A DNA stretch of 64,000 nucleotides from Tomocerus qinae (lineage: Eukaryota > Arthropoda > Collembola > Entomobryomorpha > Tomoceridae). The notes beneath the pieces are model-generated. The model made no database searches. It had not been told where the DNA came from and saw only the letters and a program-made list of their open reading frames with translations. The position numbers and the translations under genes were made by a program. This document shows, piece after piece, positions 10,390-22,426 of this stretch (position 1 is its first letter; every line of letters begins with the position of its first letter). The DNA is taken from positions 87,048,001 through 87,112,000 of the forward strand of contig CM034546.1 in the NCBI GenBank assembly GCA_020055645.1, written 5' to 3'.

Positions 10390-11456
10390 GATATCGGCCC
10401 CACTGCACAACACTGGGCAGTGGCTGTATTGGCAAGGCCGAGGTAGTAGCAATCGCACTAATCATGTCGATTTGCTAACCAAACTCTGGAGGGAGATCCC
10501 TGGATTAGCACTCCCTTGGGAAGCAATTCCTAAGGCGGGGCTGACTAGAGATCACCTTAAGACATGGACAGGAATAGTCGAACCTTTTGAAAAGGAAATG
10601 ATTCTAGAACCATCAGAAAAGCTTACAATATGCTATACTGATGGGTCCAGAATCAATGAACACAGGATCAGCAGCTGTACTGTTTCTATCAGAGGGGGTG
10701 CAAAAAATTGCGCACCCGCTGGGAAGCTACAGTACCGTTTTCCAATCTGAAGTGTATGCTATAACGATGGCCGTCAATGGACTAATCGAAAAAGATTGGG
10801 ACAGTGAGGCAATAATTTATAGCGATTCAAGGAGTGCCATTCGGGCGCTAGGAGCAGATACCACAGTGTCTGCCCTGGTCCTTGAATGCTCTCAAACAAT
10901 AGCAAGAGCCAATGGAAACATAACTCTGCATTGGGTACCAAGTCATTCAGGCATACCAGGAAACGACGAAGTCGATGAATTGGCAAAAGAAGCGACAGGG
11001 ACTACACCCTGTGGGCCTGAGCCGTTTCTGGCGCTCTCTGAAAGGACAATAAAATCAATCGTTGGGAGCTGGGCTTCGGCACAGCATACCAAGATGTGGA
11101 GAAGTAGGAATGACTGTCGGCAGGCAAAAATTTTTCTGCCCGCTCCGAGGATAGGGATCAGTAAATATTGTCGAAGTCTGAAAAGAGAGTCTTTGCGGGC
11201 TCTCGTACATATGATCACAGGTCATTGTTACCTTGCAAAGCATGTGAAGAACATCAACGGGCGGGGGTCTGCTCTTTGTCCCCACTGTGGCTTAGAGGAT
11301 GAGACACCTGTTCATCTGGTGGCATTTTGCCCGCGATACGCAATGGTAAGAAACCTGAACATGGGTTACTGCGTGATACCGACTAATACTCTGTCTGAGA
11401 TACCCTTTTCTTCAATGCTAAGGTTCTATATCATGTCTAGTCGAAAAGATGGTTAA
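10390..11456 (+). pseudogene. Non-LTR retrotransposon RNase H / zinc-knuckle fragment
   Basis: Encodes the C-terminal part of a LINE polyprotein. In order: CYTDGSR, SEVYAIT, YSDSRSAIRAL, and HWVPSHSGIPGNDEVDELAK supply the RNase H Asp-Glu-Asp-Asp set. CPHCGLEDETPVHLVAFCP is the terminal CCHC-type knuckle seen in RNase H-bearing clades such as I, R1 and LOA. The first motif and the rest are in different frames, with a shift close to 10650, so the fragment is not functional. Reverse transcriptase and endonuclease are absent. About 100 bases of 3' sequence follow the stop before the Foldback arm begins. Confidence 0.85.
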
Positions 11457-12469
11457 CCCTACAGTAACCTGTACCGAGGAGTTGGCAATAGGCCCATTTT
11501 TGCGACCTGCGCCCTGGACGGCATATCTTATCTATAGTATGTCGTCCACCTCCTATAACAGAACAGAAAACAGAACAGAGGTCTCCGACTTATGCTGCAC
11601 CGTTTTGGAAATTGTGCTTGATGCCTCTTTGGAATTAGTTCCGAAATCCCCCCTCATGTAGTAGCATTTTATGATATGTTTTAGAAGTCTCCCACTTATG
11701 CTGCACCGTTTTGGATTTTGTGTTGGATGCCTCCTCTGCCCTTGGAATAACGTTTGGAATTAGGTCTGAAATCCCCCCTCATGTAGAAGCATTTTGGGTT
11801 ATGTTTTTGAGGTCTCCGACTTATGCTGCACCGTTTTGGAAATTGTGTTGGATGCCTCTTTGGAATTTGTTCCGAAATCCCCCCTCATGTAGTAGCATTT
11901 TATGATATGTTTTGGAAGTATCCTAATTATGCTGCACCGTTTTGGAATTTGTGTTGGATGCCTCCTCTGCCCTTGGAATAACGTTTGGAATTAGGTCTGA
12001 AATCCCCCCTCATGTAGAAGCATTTTGGGTTGTTTTTGAGGTCTCCACTTATGCTGCACCACTTTGGAATTTGTGTTAGAAGCCTCCTGGAAGCCTTGTC
12101 TACCCTTGTTTCACCGTTTGCAATAGGTTCTGATATCCCCCCTCATGTAGAAACGTGTTGGGATTAGTTTTGGAAGTCTCCCACTTATGCTGCACTGTTT
12201 TGGAAATTCTGTTGGAAGCCTCCACTACGCTTGGAACAACGTTTGGAATTAGTTCTGAAATCTCCGCTCATGTAGAAGCATTTCGGGATGTATTTTGGAA
12301 GTCTCCCACTTATGCTGCACCACTTTGGAATTTGTGTTAGAAGCCTCCTGGAAGCCTTGTCTACCCTTGTTTCACCGTTTGCAATAGGCTCTGATATCTC
12401 CCCTCATGTTGCATTTTGTGTTGCCCATCTTTGGCAAGATTCTGGATTTGGGTTTAACTTAACGCGCCT

Positions 12470-12478
12470 AGTAAAGTA
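12470..12478. repeat. Target site duplication of the Foldback element, right
   Basis: AGTAAAGTA, identical to the left-hand copy at 8834-8842. Confidence 0.75.
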
Positions 12479-12599
12479 ACTTAAACCATAATCGAATGTT
12501 TCACTTGTTATTTTCTTCTTTCTACATAGTTTTTAGTATAGAAATGCACTAATAACGAGGGATTGTTTGTATGAGTTTGTTATTCTTGTTTTATTTTAG

Positions 12600-12951
12600 C
12601 GATGAAGCACGCAACAGTAAGGATTTGGCAGAATGAAAACTGTACAGAGGCCTACGAAGGTGACAAGAACAAAGTGATCACAGATGACCAGGTAAAATAT
12701 TCGAATCTGTTTATCGGTAAATTAAAAGTTAAATCGTATTTTTGGTTTAGATCTGCGCCCAAGGATCTCTGAACGAAGATTCGTGTCGAGGCGACAACGG
12801 AGCATCCATGATGGCCATTATGACAGAACAAGAAATATTTTTCCAAATTGGAGTAGTCTCTTACGGACCTAGATGTGGCTACGAAGTTCCTTCGGTTTAC
12901 ACACGCGTGTATTCTTATTTACAATGGATTTTGGAATCCATTGAAAGATAA
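12600..12951 (+). CDS. Serine protease homolog, last two exons
   Basis: Exon 12600-12691 (acceptor TTTTATTTTAG, donor CCAG|GTAAAA) reads KHATVRIWQNENC..ITDDQ. Exon 12751-12951 reads ICAQGSLNEDSCRGDNGASMM and continues through VVSYGPRCG to YTRVYSYLQWILESIER and a stop. This is the C-terminal half of an S1 (chymotrypsin/clip) domain. Conserved cysteines and the SYGPRCG and VYTRV-Y-W segments are kept. The active-site GDSGGP is GDNGAS: the catalytic serine is asparagine, so it cannot be a normal protease. It may be a regulatory serine protease homolog, common in insect immunity, or a decaying duplicate. Upstream exons with His and Asp were not found between 1 and 12600; the Foldback insertion sits just upstream. 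Alternative splicing was not examined. Confidence 0.8.
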
Positions 12952-13827
12952 TCTCGAAGCATTCATATAGCATTTATGTTAACTTACATAATTAATTATT
13001 TTGCAAAACAAATGGACAAGAAGACTTATGGAAGGAATGTACTCGTGGCAATATGCCTCCGTAGAAAATTTAAAAATATGACAGCCAGAATGGATGTGTG
13101 TGTGTGGCAGTATGTACGACAATGTACATATCAAATTCATATATTCAGGAGAATGTGAAGAATTTACTTTTAATGAGGTTTGGTAACTGTTTGTTGATTA
13201 GTGGTATACCATATCTACATGAACAAAGGAATGGTAGAGTATATACGTCACACAAAATGAGACATACGTGATTGCATTACAAAGACATACGGCCAAGGCA
13301 CGTTATTATGCATTGGAAATCTAATCAATTGTTATACTTATCTGCATCTGCATATTAATTTCAAATTCAAGGGATTTTCAAATTCTGACCACACTCAAAA
13401 ACGATTCTGATTGGTGGAAATTTTTTTCGATTAGCCAATGAAATTGCAGATATTCATTATCAAATTCTATATGCTTACTAGTTACTACCCCAAGGGGTAA
13501 TATTTCATGAAATAATGCTCTCAATAGTGAATAGCGTGTGCACCTATGGTAAATAATACAAACTAAGAGTTTTACTCTATCAGAAACTCATTGCACATTG
13601 AAAGGCTTCAGTAATGCATTATTCATTCGTTCCCTCCACTCATTCTTACAACCAATAAGTGAAAAGTGTTGGTAATGATTTGTCAGCGAGAAATGAGACA
13701 ACTGCATGAAAATTGGAATAACACAGGCAGATACAGCATTGCCAATCTACTAGTTAGAAAATCAATACTCATTCGAACTTGTCGCCTTACGTTGTTCGGA
13801 AGTTGAATGAGTTAAAACGCTGAGCTT
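12952..13827. other. Spacer with a MITE-like remnant
   Basis: Around 13405-13510 the sequence GATTGGTGGA..CCAATG..ATATGCTTACTAG..CCCCAAGGGGTAAT resembles arms of the 45027-45901 MITE family (CCCCAAGGGGGAAT). No gene was recognised. Confidence 0.4.
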
Positions 13828-13901
13828 TTGTCCATCAAATCCTTCCCCGTCTTGAAAGAGTAGGCCTACTCTTTTAAGACGGGGAAGAATTTGATGGACA
13901 A
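13828..13901. repeat. 74-bp near-perfect palindrome without a loop
   Basis: The 37-base left half (TTGTCCATCAAAT.. to GAGTAGG) matches the complement of the right half at 35 of 37 positions, centred on AGG|CCT at 13864/13865. It could extrude as a cruciform or transcribe into a long hairpin. No flanking duplication was recognised. Confidence 0.75.
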
Positions 13902-15849
13902 TCCCTCCCACAGAACATTCACACTAAGTAACGTCATACTTAGTTTTGTTCAGAGAAAAGCAACTTGTGCTTCAGAGTAAAGTGAAAGGTTAAAGTCTAC
14001 TAGTAGAAGACAGTAAACAGTCCTTCTCTTATTGCATGTTGCCTAACGTAAAGACGCGTATTCTATGGGACAGTACAGAATATAGCACTTCTTACTTTGC
14101 GGGGATTTTAAAACCAATCTACTCAGCCGCTAGACCACCAATCTACCCTTATTGAATATCAAAATTATATGAAAATGCCCATCATATCATGTATGTCCGT
14201 CCGGCCGTCGAAAATTCAGTTTCAGTCAACCCATGGCTAAGCCATCTAAAATCTAGGGTTATAGTAGGAGATTTTTTGGTCCAACTATCTGAGCGGGAGT
14301 TAATGGTATTGGTAATGTGAGTCAATGAGATAGATATTATATAGTAGGAGGCGCCAATTAATTCCCCTCTCAACGGTAGGGTTTAATTGTATTTAGAAAT
14401 GTCGCTGCTGCAGCTTCGCTACTGTCCTCGTCCTATCCACACTATTACTTTTCCAGATTAACCTATTACCTATATATCTATCTTCCTTGGTTTCAGAGTT
14501 TCAGTCAATAGCTTTCAGTTCAGTTCAGCCAGCATTATTGCAGTTTACACTGTGCTACAACCAGAGAGTTGGCAATCTGCAGGTTGTAAAGTAGAGCCTA
14601 TTGTCTTCGATTATGCATCAGTAGGTATGGTAAAAATTTCGCGCCGTTTCACGTCGGAAGTTGTCGGATGTATTAGTAGGTATCGGTACCGTTGACGTAG
14701 TTCCACTATCGACATGTGACTGATTAAAACTGTAGCATTTTGCTAAGTACAGTGGGTAATTCACCAGTATAAAAACTAGTTAAATAGTGGTAATATGAAA
14801 AGTGGTTTTATAGTACTAATATGAAAAGCAGTTTTAAAGAAGTAGCATTATTAATGTCAAAAAACTGCAATATCTTTTCTCTCCTTAAAAGCATTGTTTT
14901 TTAACTGTTACAAGTATAGTTATAGTTGCAATTCTATTACTTTTCTTTGATATTCCCTTACACCCGTCTGTTACGGTTTATTCCTAAATCTATTGTATCA
15001 CCACATCATTTTTGGAGCATCATAACATTGGAGCACATTGATACACATTATTGTACCATTTAAATACATTCTATGTAACTATACCCTTATAGGGTACGTT
15101 ATATATAGCGTTTGATACTTACATTCTTCCACCAACATTTCAAAAAAATTCAAATGGATTGAGTCATGTATGACCCAATTGTGTAATAATATGAAGCATT
15201 ACATATGGATGTTTGGTTGGGCCATACTATGGGATTGGGACAAACCCATGCCATTTCTCGGCGGAATAGATTTTTAAACTCAAGTGCTACTTACTACTTA
15301 CACAATAAATCATGGGTGGTTTTGTCATTTTTTCTTCGGTTACTGACCGGCACTGGCTGGCTCTTTCATTTATAGATAATCTAAGTACAAAAGGGTCAAA
15401 ATTTAGAAGTAAGGAGAAAGAGAATACCTTCACTTTTGTATACCAAGTAGGAAGCACCAACTTTGCTTTAGAATCATGGAAATAAATAATCTATTAAATA
15501 TTTAGTACCAGTAGTCCATAAAAAGACTATTATAAAAGTATACAGAATTACACCTCATTTACATCTGTCTAGAATCTATGGCCTTGTGGGGCTCCATGCC
15601 AGCACACCCTTGCAAGGGTCTGGAGAGTTTCCCTTTAAAAAATGTCTTAACTTTTGTAATGAAATTCACTACAAACAGAGATGATGGCCAACAATGAGGC
15701 GAGGAGGAAATGAGGAGAGGCACAGCATTTCATTTCAAAATTTTATATGATTTTCATAAATATTCTCAGGGGGAATATTTATTGCAACATTTGACTTCTG
15801 CATTACAGTCGTTTGATTTAAGTATATTACATACCTTTTAGCATACTAC
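13902..15849. other. AT-rich spacer, no gene seen
   Basis: No coding segment with recognisable content. A MITE-like arm at 15738-15792 (AAAATTTTATATGATTTTCAT..GGGGGAATATTTATTGCAACA) is inverted at 16967-17028 and belongs to the same family as the arms at 45027-45901. Confidence 0.4.
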
Positions 15850-15858
15850 TACCATCAT

Positions 15859-16093
15859 CAAGATTCGTCTATAACAGGTTAGTCGGTCCGGTAGTTGGCA
15901 TATTAAAAATTCACTTTTGTCATTTCTGGAGGACAAATCCTATAAGTCCTCCCGTGCTTGGATAGGATAAAGGACTGTCATTGCTAACTACCATGGCGAT
16001 TACAGGCAGGTGAATATGGAGGTGAAAAAAGTGAACTTTTAATTTGCCAACTCCCGGACAGACTAGTACCTGTTACCATATAGACGAATCTTG
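15859..16093. mobile_element. 235-bp MITE with CAAGATTCG ends and 9-bp duplication
   Basis: Ends are CAAGATTCGTCTATA and its complement. The arms stay recognisable for about 60 bases (GTCCGG-AGTTGGCA-ATTAAAA-TTCACTTTT). TACCATCAT stands directly outside on both sides (15850-15858 and 16094-16102), a perfect 9-bp target duplication. The terminus CAAGATT is shared with the THAP element at 35162-36936, which also has a 9-bp duplication. Confidence 0.8.
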
Positions 16094-16426
16094 TACCATC
16101 ATTTACTATCTCTTTTACTATCTCTAACCCGATAAGAAGTTTGTCGTGTGCCGTGTGTCGCCGCCTAAGAAATACGCTTGGTGTGTTGTGCGTTATTGGC
16201 TAATCAATGACTGCTGAGCCGGAGCCAAAGATTAAGCTAAAATAAGCTGAACCTATAAGCCAATTGAAACTCGTAGTTGGACCCAGGGGGGGGGAGGGTA
16301 AAACTTAAGACCGGACATACTATTATTGCACTACCGACCGAAGTCCTAATCTTATTTACTCGGAAATGGATACACTATACCTATACCAATTGTCTTTACT
16401 GTTAAATTTGTTCACATCACAACCTT

Positions 16427-16579
16427 CAAATAAATTCGAGTGCCTTTGAATAAATTCGGGTGCCTTTGAATAAATTCGAGTGCCTTTGAATAAATTCGAG
16501 TGCCTTTGAATAAATTCGAGTGCCTTTGAATAAATTCGGGTGCCTTTGAATAAATTCGAGTGCCTTTGAATAAATTCGT
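16427..16579. repeat. 20-bp minisatellite, about 7.5 units
   Basis: Unit TGCCTTTGAATAAATTCGAG, nearly identical copies with A/G variation at one site. The core AATAAATTCGAG is shared with the arrays at 24781-25090 and 33733-34200. Confidence 0.9.
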
Positions 16580-16718
16580 CAAAATAGACTGGGTGCTGCT
16601 ATATTAGCAAAAAATGCTTTTTTAATTATTATCGCATCTACATTCGAAATAAGCTAGGTTCCTTTGTGTGAATGTTTTCACATTGTTGTTACATTTTAGT
16701 GTTTATGGACGGGCTCGT
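16427..16718 (-). mobile_element. Helentron/DINE-like element with 20-bp minisatellite, partial
   Basis: Read on the minus strand: ACGAGCCCGTC, then an ACAACAATGTGAA..TTCACAC hairpin, AAGGAACCTAGCTTATT, a spacer ending GTCTATTTTGAC, and a tandem array of 20-bp units (16427-16579). The head matches the 24107 copy. A conserved terminus plus an internal short tandem array is the layout of DINE-1/HINE derivatives of Helentrons. The assignment is by architecture only. Confidence 0.5.
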
Positions 16719-17867
16719 TATAGACTAACTAAATTACTTGCTGAACAGAGCAACTATTATTGTCTAATGTCAACTAACAGAGTATTATTGTCTAATTTCA
16801 TTTACAAAACACATACATAGAACTAGCACCAAGTAATAGCAAAGAAAATTGGACGTACCTCGCATGCCAGCTAAAATTATTTGTTAGTCTTAAATAATTA
16901 GATGCAAAATATTTTCAATGATTAAATGATTATCCTATCACAAGTCTGTAGTTCAAAGTTCAGTGTTGCAATAAATATTTCCCCCGGGAATGATTTATGA
17001 AAATCATATAAAATTTTGCTATAGAATTATGTGTTCTGATTGGTCAATTTTAAAAATGCATCCACCAATCATAAGCAATTTTCACTGCGGTTATTATTTG
17101 AATAAAGTCGCGAATTGATAATTCCAACAGTATTCTGTCTGTGTTAGCCGAAAAATCTGTTGTCTTTGTTAACGGACTGACTAACTCGGTAATCCATAGT
17201 ATACAAAAAGTCGAGGTCAGATCAATCGCCCTTAAGGTCTGTGTTATATATACGTACCGTATTTATCGATATATATATATACTCTCATCGAGATAGTTTC
17301 CCTACCGGGGAACTATATCAATTTTTCCCCGTAAATGTCAGCATTTGAAACTATAATTCCCCATTCGAATCAATTCCCCGGTCAAAATTTAGGGCATTTG
17401 GTACGTGTGCACTTACAGTAAGTATATGTGTACTAAGAGAGAAAGGAAGCAAGAACATTGGTATTGAAAGGTAGAATAGTTGCAGTGCATATATATCTCG
17501 AAATTTAACTTTTAAATTGGAAGCTATCAAATTTTAAGTGAGGAAACTTCCATTACCAAAGGAGAAAACCCCAAGCCACCCCCATTACTTATTGTCTGCA
17601 ATTGGATCAAGGAAGCCTGGGATAAAGTATCAGGCATTCAGATGGGTATGTGGAATGTGTTGCCGGTGGCGCCGGCGAACTTGCTCGTGTAAAAGTGATT
17701 TACACGAGGACGGAACGGGCGCACAGAACCTTTCTACGTTAAACTACGAAAAATGGCAAATTACCATAGAAATATATTGGTTACAGTTACCTTCTGTACA
17801 AATTTTCTTCTGTATACTTTCCATGTAATGTGTCTTTTAGATGGGGATCACCTTTAGATATTATTAA
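16719..17867. other. Spacer, no gene recognised
   Basis: Holds the inverted partner of the 15738-15792 arm (16967-17028) and an open frame at 17538-17828 with low-complexity basic content and no recognisable domain. Nothing else was seen. Confidence 0.35.
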
Positions 17868-18838
17868 CGTTCAATAGCACAACATTACGTATAAACAATA
17901 AAAACTATAAAATAAATTAAAAAGTAAAAACTTAAAAAAACTCATAGGGAGACGCGAGGAAAACCAGAAAACAAGGAAAAATAAAGTTTCTGGATAATCA
18001 GAATATGGCATAAATTAAAAAACATATTTGCCCCAGTCTCCCGGTTGAAATCATTTTTAGCATTGTGAAATGTGAAATCGCAATGGTCCCACTTCCGCTA
18101 GATATACGAGGTAGAGACAAATGTAAGTCTTGAACTGCAAATAGGAGTATCGAACTCTAGCTCTAATTAATCCTGATTCTCTGCAGTCAAAAGATTGTAG
18201 AAGTCTCTCGATTATTTCCACTTGGCCTTGTCAAATCCAACCTGCAAGATTCCCAGGCACTTTGGATTTTTTGTGTTGCTTTAGCTGTTATGGGGTCACA
18301 CGGCGAAAATTTCCATAATCATCCTCATAGGGAAATTGCCACCATGTGGCGTCACACATAGCTAAGCAACAAAAAATTCAGACTCTGTCTGGAATTCCAA
18401 ACCTATTTTACCTCTACTAAACTTGGGTCAAACCACGATTGTCATTTAGATTGTTTTCAGCCGACTCTTTCCGAAAGATATTCATTTTCTTATGCTGTCT
18501 GGTGTTTTCATAATTTTTAATTCATTTCAGGAGAACCTTTTTGAATCAAGCCAAAGGATTTTCAATATTATAATTTACAGTATTTGTTTATTAATTATTG
18601 TACTATTATTTAGTATTTATTAATTTGCGTGAAAAGACGATTTTGAATTTGTAATTTCAACCGGGAGACTGGGGCAAAAATGTTTTTTAATTTATGCCAT
18701 ATTCTGATTATCCAGAAACTTTATTTTTCCTTGTTTTCTGGTTTTCCTCGCGTCTCCCTATGAGTTTTTTTAAGTTTTTACTTTTTAATTTATTTTATAG
18801 TTTTTATTGTTTATACGTAATGTTGTGCTATTGAACGT
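17868..18838. mobile_element. 0.97-kb element with about 180-bp nearly identical inverted arms
   Basis: The left arm begins CGTTCAATAGCACAACATTA and runs to CCCAGTCTCCCGGTTGAAAT (about 18050). The right arm is its complement at 18657-18838, with almost no differences. The centre is non-coding and includes GGGGTCACACGGCGAAAAT, related to the 37068-37220 repeat. Arm identity suggests recent activity or gene conversion. The superfamily is unknown. Confidence 0.7.
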
Positions 18839-19309
18839 ATGGCGGTATAAGTGAGAATATTTAGGGATGATGTACACAAAACAATATTTTTCCATCTGAA
18901 ATATTTCACCATTTGTAAAAAAAATTTCTGTCCCTGGAGTCTTTTCCAAGTTTTAAGAATAATTTCCATCTCTAGAATACTTCACAATTTCGGAAATCCT
19001 TTTTCTGTGTCTGCAATCTTACCAGTGCACTGTCTACCATTTATTCACAAAAGTATTAACAATATACTCTATCGAATGATATCACTATTCGGCTTTATGG
19101 GGGGCTCTGCCCCCCAACCCCCGTTAGGGGAACGAAAGGTGAGTGTTGAGGTTGCAGTTAGTGGTACCAGTAGTAATTCAATCCTTTGGATTAGTAATAT
19201 GCAACGGTATTTGGTCACTTTGTGTATTACTATGACAAGAGTGTATTGAGAGGACGTGATAGTGGTGATGCGGATTTGAAAGAGTAGTACAGTAGTACAC
19301 TGTACACTA
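18839..19309. other. Spacer with no recognised feature
   Basis: One open frame (18851-19249) contains a GGGGCTCTGCCCCCCAACCCCC stretch, resembles no protein I know and is probably chance. Confidence 0.35.
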
Positions 19310-19311
19310 TA

Positions 19312-20418
19312 CAGGGTGGGCCAGAATGAACTGGAATTTTAACTTTGACTTTTAATAATTCTGGAATAGGTAACTTTATTGAGACTAAAATAGTAGCATC
19401 TGAAAGAACATGCGTTTCTTAGTCAGAATTAAAATTATGAACACAATTGTAACACAAAAACAGACTAAAGAAGGACGTGAAATAGTTAAAAACGACAAAA
19501 TCTTGTAAAATTTACATTTTGTAAAATTAAATTTTCACATTTCATTGAAATGATAATGGCGAGAATGACGAGAGAGCAGAAAGTGTAAGAAATAAAGAGG
19601 TAAAAAACGTTCAAATTGAGTTTGAGCAAAAATTTAATTTTGTTCCCAAGTTTGACACGTTCCCAAGTCGTTCCCTTTGTGTGTGGGCTGGCATTTGGTC
19701 AAGAGGCGTCTTAGGTCCATTTTTCTTTACAGGAGCATGTAACGGTAATAAAAAACGAAATCTGGCCACCAATTCAAACGTTAACAACCAAACTATGAAA
19801 ACTTTATGCTAATGCAAGACATTTTCCCACTTCAGACTGGATTGCCGGGCATAGATGGATGAACATTTCCATGATAAATGGATAGGTAGAGGTGGTCTAA
19901 TTTCATGACCCCCCTAATTTGAGTCTTTTGAGCCCAATGGATTTTTCAGTATTGGGTTTGATGAAGGATAGAGCGTATGCTAGAAAGCCGAAGACAATGG
20001 CTCAACTTGGTGGACCTAAAATGCCTCTTGACCAAATGCCAGCCCACACACAAAGGGAACGACTTGGGAACGTGTCAAACTTGGGAACAAAATTAAATTT
20101 TTGCTCAAACTCAATTTGAACGTTTTTTACCTCTTTATTTCTTACACTTTCTGCTCTCTCGTCATTCTCGCCATTATCATTTTAACGAAGTGTGAAAATT
20201 TAATTTTACAAAATGTAAATTTTACAAGATTTTGTCGTTTTTAACTATTTTACGTCCTTCTTTAGTCTGTTTTTGTGTTACAATTGTGTTCATAATTTTA
20301 ATTCTGACTAAGAAACGCATGCTCTTTCAGATGCTACTATTTTAGTCTCAATAAAGTTACCTATTCTAGAATTATTAAGAGTCAAAGTTAAAATTCCAGT
20401 TCATTCTGGCCCACCCTG
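19312..20418. mobile_element. 1.1-kb Tc1/mariner-type foldback element with 400-bp arms
   Basis: Begins CAGGGTGGGCCAGAATGAAC and ends with its complement, with TA directly outside both ends (19310-19311 and 20419-20420). The inverted arms extend about 400 bp (to about 19718, and from about 20012) with only scattered differences. No transposase is encoded. A one-armed relative lies at 55914-56225. Confidence 0.75.
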
Positions 20419-20420
20419 TA

Positions 20421-20731
20421 CTACTACTGCACTGTATCTACGGAAACTGAATAGGATAATTGAATTATGCTAACCAAACAAGGTCACAACCGAATCTTCG
20501 GGCTCTAGCAGGAGAACCAATCCTCCGACAGAGTTGCTGAATTAAAGCATACTCCGTCGAAGAATTGTTTACTAATTTTGTCTCTATAATTTTTGCCCAG
20601 AAGTTTCAAGTTTTCGAGATATCCTTTACAGAAATTTTCGAACCCCCACCCAACCTCATACATAATAGGGATTGACAAATCCTGAGAGCAGTTAGCCTGC
20701 CTCGAATGTCTCCCTATGAAAAAGGACAATA
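20421..20731. other. Short spacer, nothing recognised
   Basis: Sequence between two TA-flanked foldback elements; no gene or repeat seen. Confidence 0.4.
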
Positions 20732-22002
20732 CCCTTACGCAAAAATCTTATAAGTTCTACAATAGATCTTATAAGATTGTTGTACGACTGGCCATTTTCA
20801 TTATTTCTCACATGAATCTTGCATAGATATTACATTCAACTTGTAAGTTCATCGTATTGTAATCTTACGCCCTGAAAATATACAAGTTTCCTGAAGGAAA
20901 TTAGTATGAATATCTCCTAAACCATTTCTCGCAATCCACTGAACTTAATTCCCATGGTAACATAAATATTTGTTTGGAAGTTTCATATTTTCGTCATGAT
21001 TTTGTCCCGTGAACAGAAACGAAATAGAAAATACAATTTTCTGTCAGTCAGCGTCAGCGGTCGCAATTTTAAATTCCAAAGTTCTTTCTTGTCTTAGGTC
21101 TTCGGCTCCAAAAGTACTGCAACTGCATTCTCCAATTAAAAGTGACTCAATAGCATTTGATCGGAATTGTATACCGACCGGGTGGACTTATCCTATAGGT
21201 CACATTACACCTGACATCCTTTCTATTCAAAACCGTAAGAGTCAGTTACTTTCATATAGATTCCTTGGATCGGAGTTGGAGTGGAAACTACTTTCATTAC
21301 TTTCAAGACATTACGTCGGTCTGTAAAAACATATTTGTTAAATGTACAGTTCCAAAGTTATGGATAATTTTTGAAAATGTTGATTTCTTTTCTGGATGGC
21401 GGATTCAAATTTTCTCAAAAACTACCAGACGGATTTGAATGAAAGTTTGTGGAAGGATTCATTGATAGTTAAACCCCGTGGAATATTAACCTGACTCTTG
21501 CGGTTTTTGAATAGAAAGGATGTTAGGTGTAATGTTGCCTATAGTATAAGTCCACCCAGTCGGTAGTACATTTCCGACGAAATTGAGTAACTTCTAATTC
21601 GAGATAATGCAGTTGCAGTATTTGAGTCTGCCAAAGACCTAAGTCAAGAAAAGAACTTTGGAATTTAAAAATTGCAACTGCTTGTATTGTCTATATCGTG
21701 TGTTCAAGGAACAAAATTATGACGAAAACATGAAATTCCCAAATAAATATTTATGTTACCATGGGAATTGAATTTAGTGGATAGCGAGAAATGGTTTAGG
21801 AGATATTCATCCTGCAATAATGTCTTTCATGATTCATATAAGCAAATGCTAAAATTCTTGCTAGAAATATACAAAATGCTTACAATTTTCTTACAAGTGA
21901 CTTGTAAGATGTTATAAGTTACTTGTAAGAAACTTATGTGGAATTGGCCTCCATTATCACACAATTTCTTACAAGATATCTATGCCGACTTTTCCGTAAG
22001 GG
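20732..22002. mobile_element. 1.27-kb foldback element with about 520-bp imperfect arms
   Basis: Ends CCCTTACG..CGTAAGGG with TA outside both (20730-20731 and 22003-22004). Inverted arms share blocks such as GAATATCTCCTAAACCATTTCTCGC, CCATGGTAACATAAATATTT, TGCAACTGCATT and GTGGACTTATxCTATAGG. Divergence is clearly higher than in the 19312-20418 element, so it is older. An open frame across 21009-21326 lies in the arm and is not credible as a gene. Confidence 0.65.
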
Positions 22003-22426
22003 TACACATCCCATCCAGCCTATCACGACCATCCAAGCTACTATACCCATCCCATCCAGCCCATCATCAACATTTAAGAAATTGCCTCCATCCAGCCTAT
22101 TACCGACATCCAAGTAAATATATCTTTCCAGCCCCTCCAAACATGGCATGGTGGATGGCAATGTTTACATCTATTCTATTCTACATCTATTTATCTATGG
22201 TGCGTTGGTATGCAACATACTTACAAACATGGAATATTTCACTACGCATGTCCAAACATCGCGTTTATACTTTAAAAATGGTATTTATCAGCCGCCGCCG
22301 GTAAACCTCGGTGAAGGTGGTTCTGCTCTGCCGATGAAAATTGGGGGATCAGCCGCCGCCGCCACTAAATATCACGGCTGGGGGCTCTGCTCGTGTGTAC
22401 ATACAAACATGTGTACATACAAAAGT
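22003..22426. other. CATCCAGCC-rich stretch and GC-rich repeat fragment
   Basis: CATCCAGCCxAT recurs four to five times at 22010-22135. At 22290-22395 lies a relative of the 3065-3260 repeat (GCCGCCGCC, AAATATCACGGCTGGGGGCTCTGC). Confidence 0.5.

Larger units (their letters stand above)
8843..12469. mobile_element. Foldback-type element with 9-bp target duplication
   Basis: Long inverted arms (8843-9660 and 11575-12469) each consist of degenerate tandem units of about 105-140 bp. Recurrent motifs are CTTATGCTGCACC and CCCCTCATGTAGAAGC, about seven units per arm. Termini read AGGCG(T/C)GTTAAGTTA on both sides. AGTAAAGTA occurs directly outside at 8834-8842 and again at 12470-12478, a perfect 9-bp duplication. 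Long arms of direct repeats and a 9-bp duplication are hallmarks of Drosophila FB and MULE-related foldback elements. Cargo between the arms is a 173-bp satellite and a broken retrotransposon RNase H. No transposase of its own is present. Confidence 0.8.

Noticed and set aside
17538-17828. Basic open frame with Cys/Arg stretch
   Set aside because: No recognisable domain, no splice context and biased composition.
21009-21326. 105-residue open frame
   Set aside because: Lies in the arm of a foldback element; the inverted arm copy does not preserve the frame.
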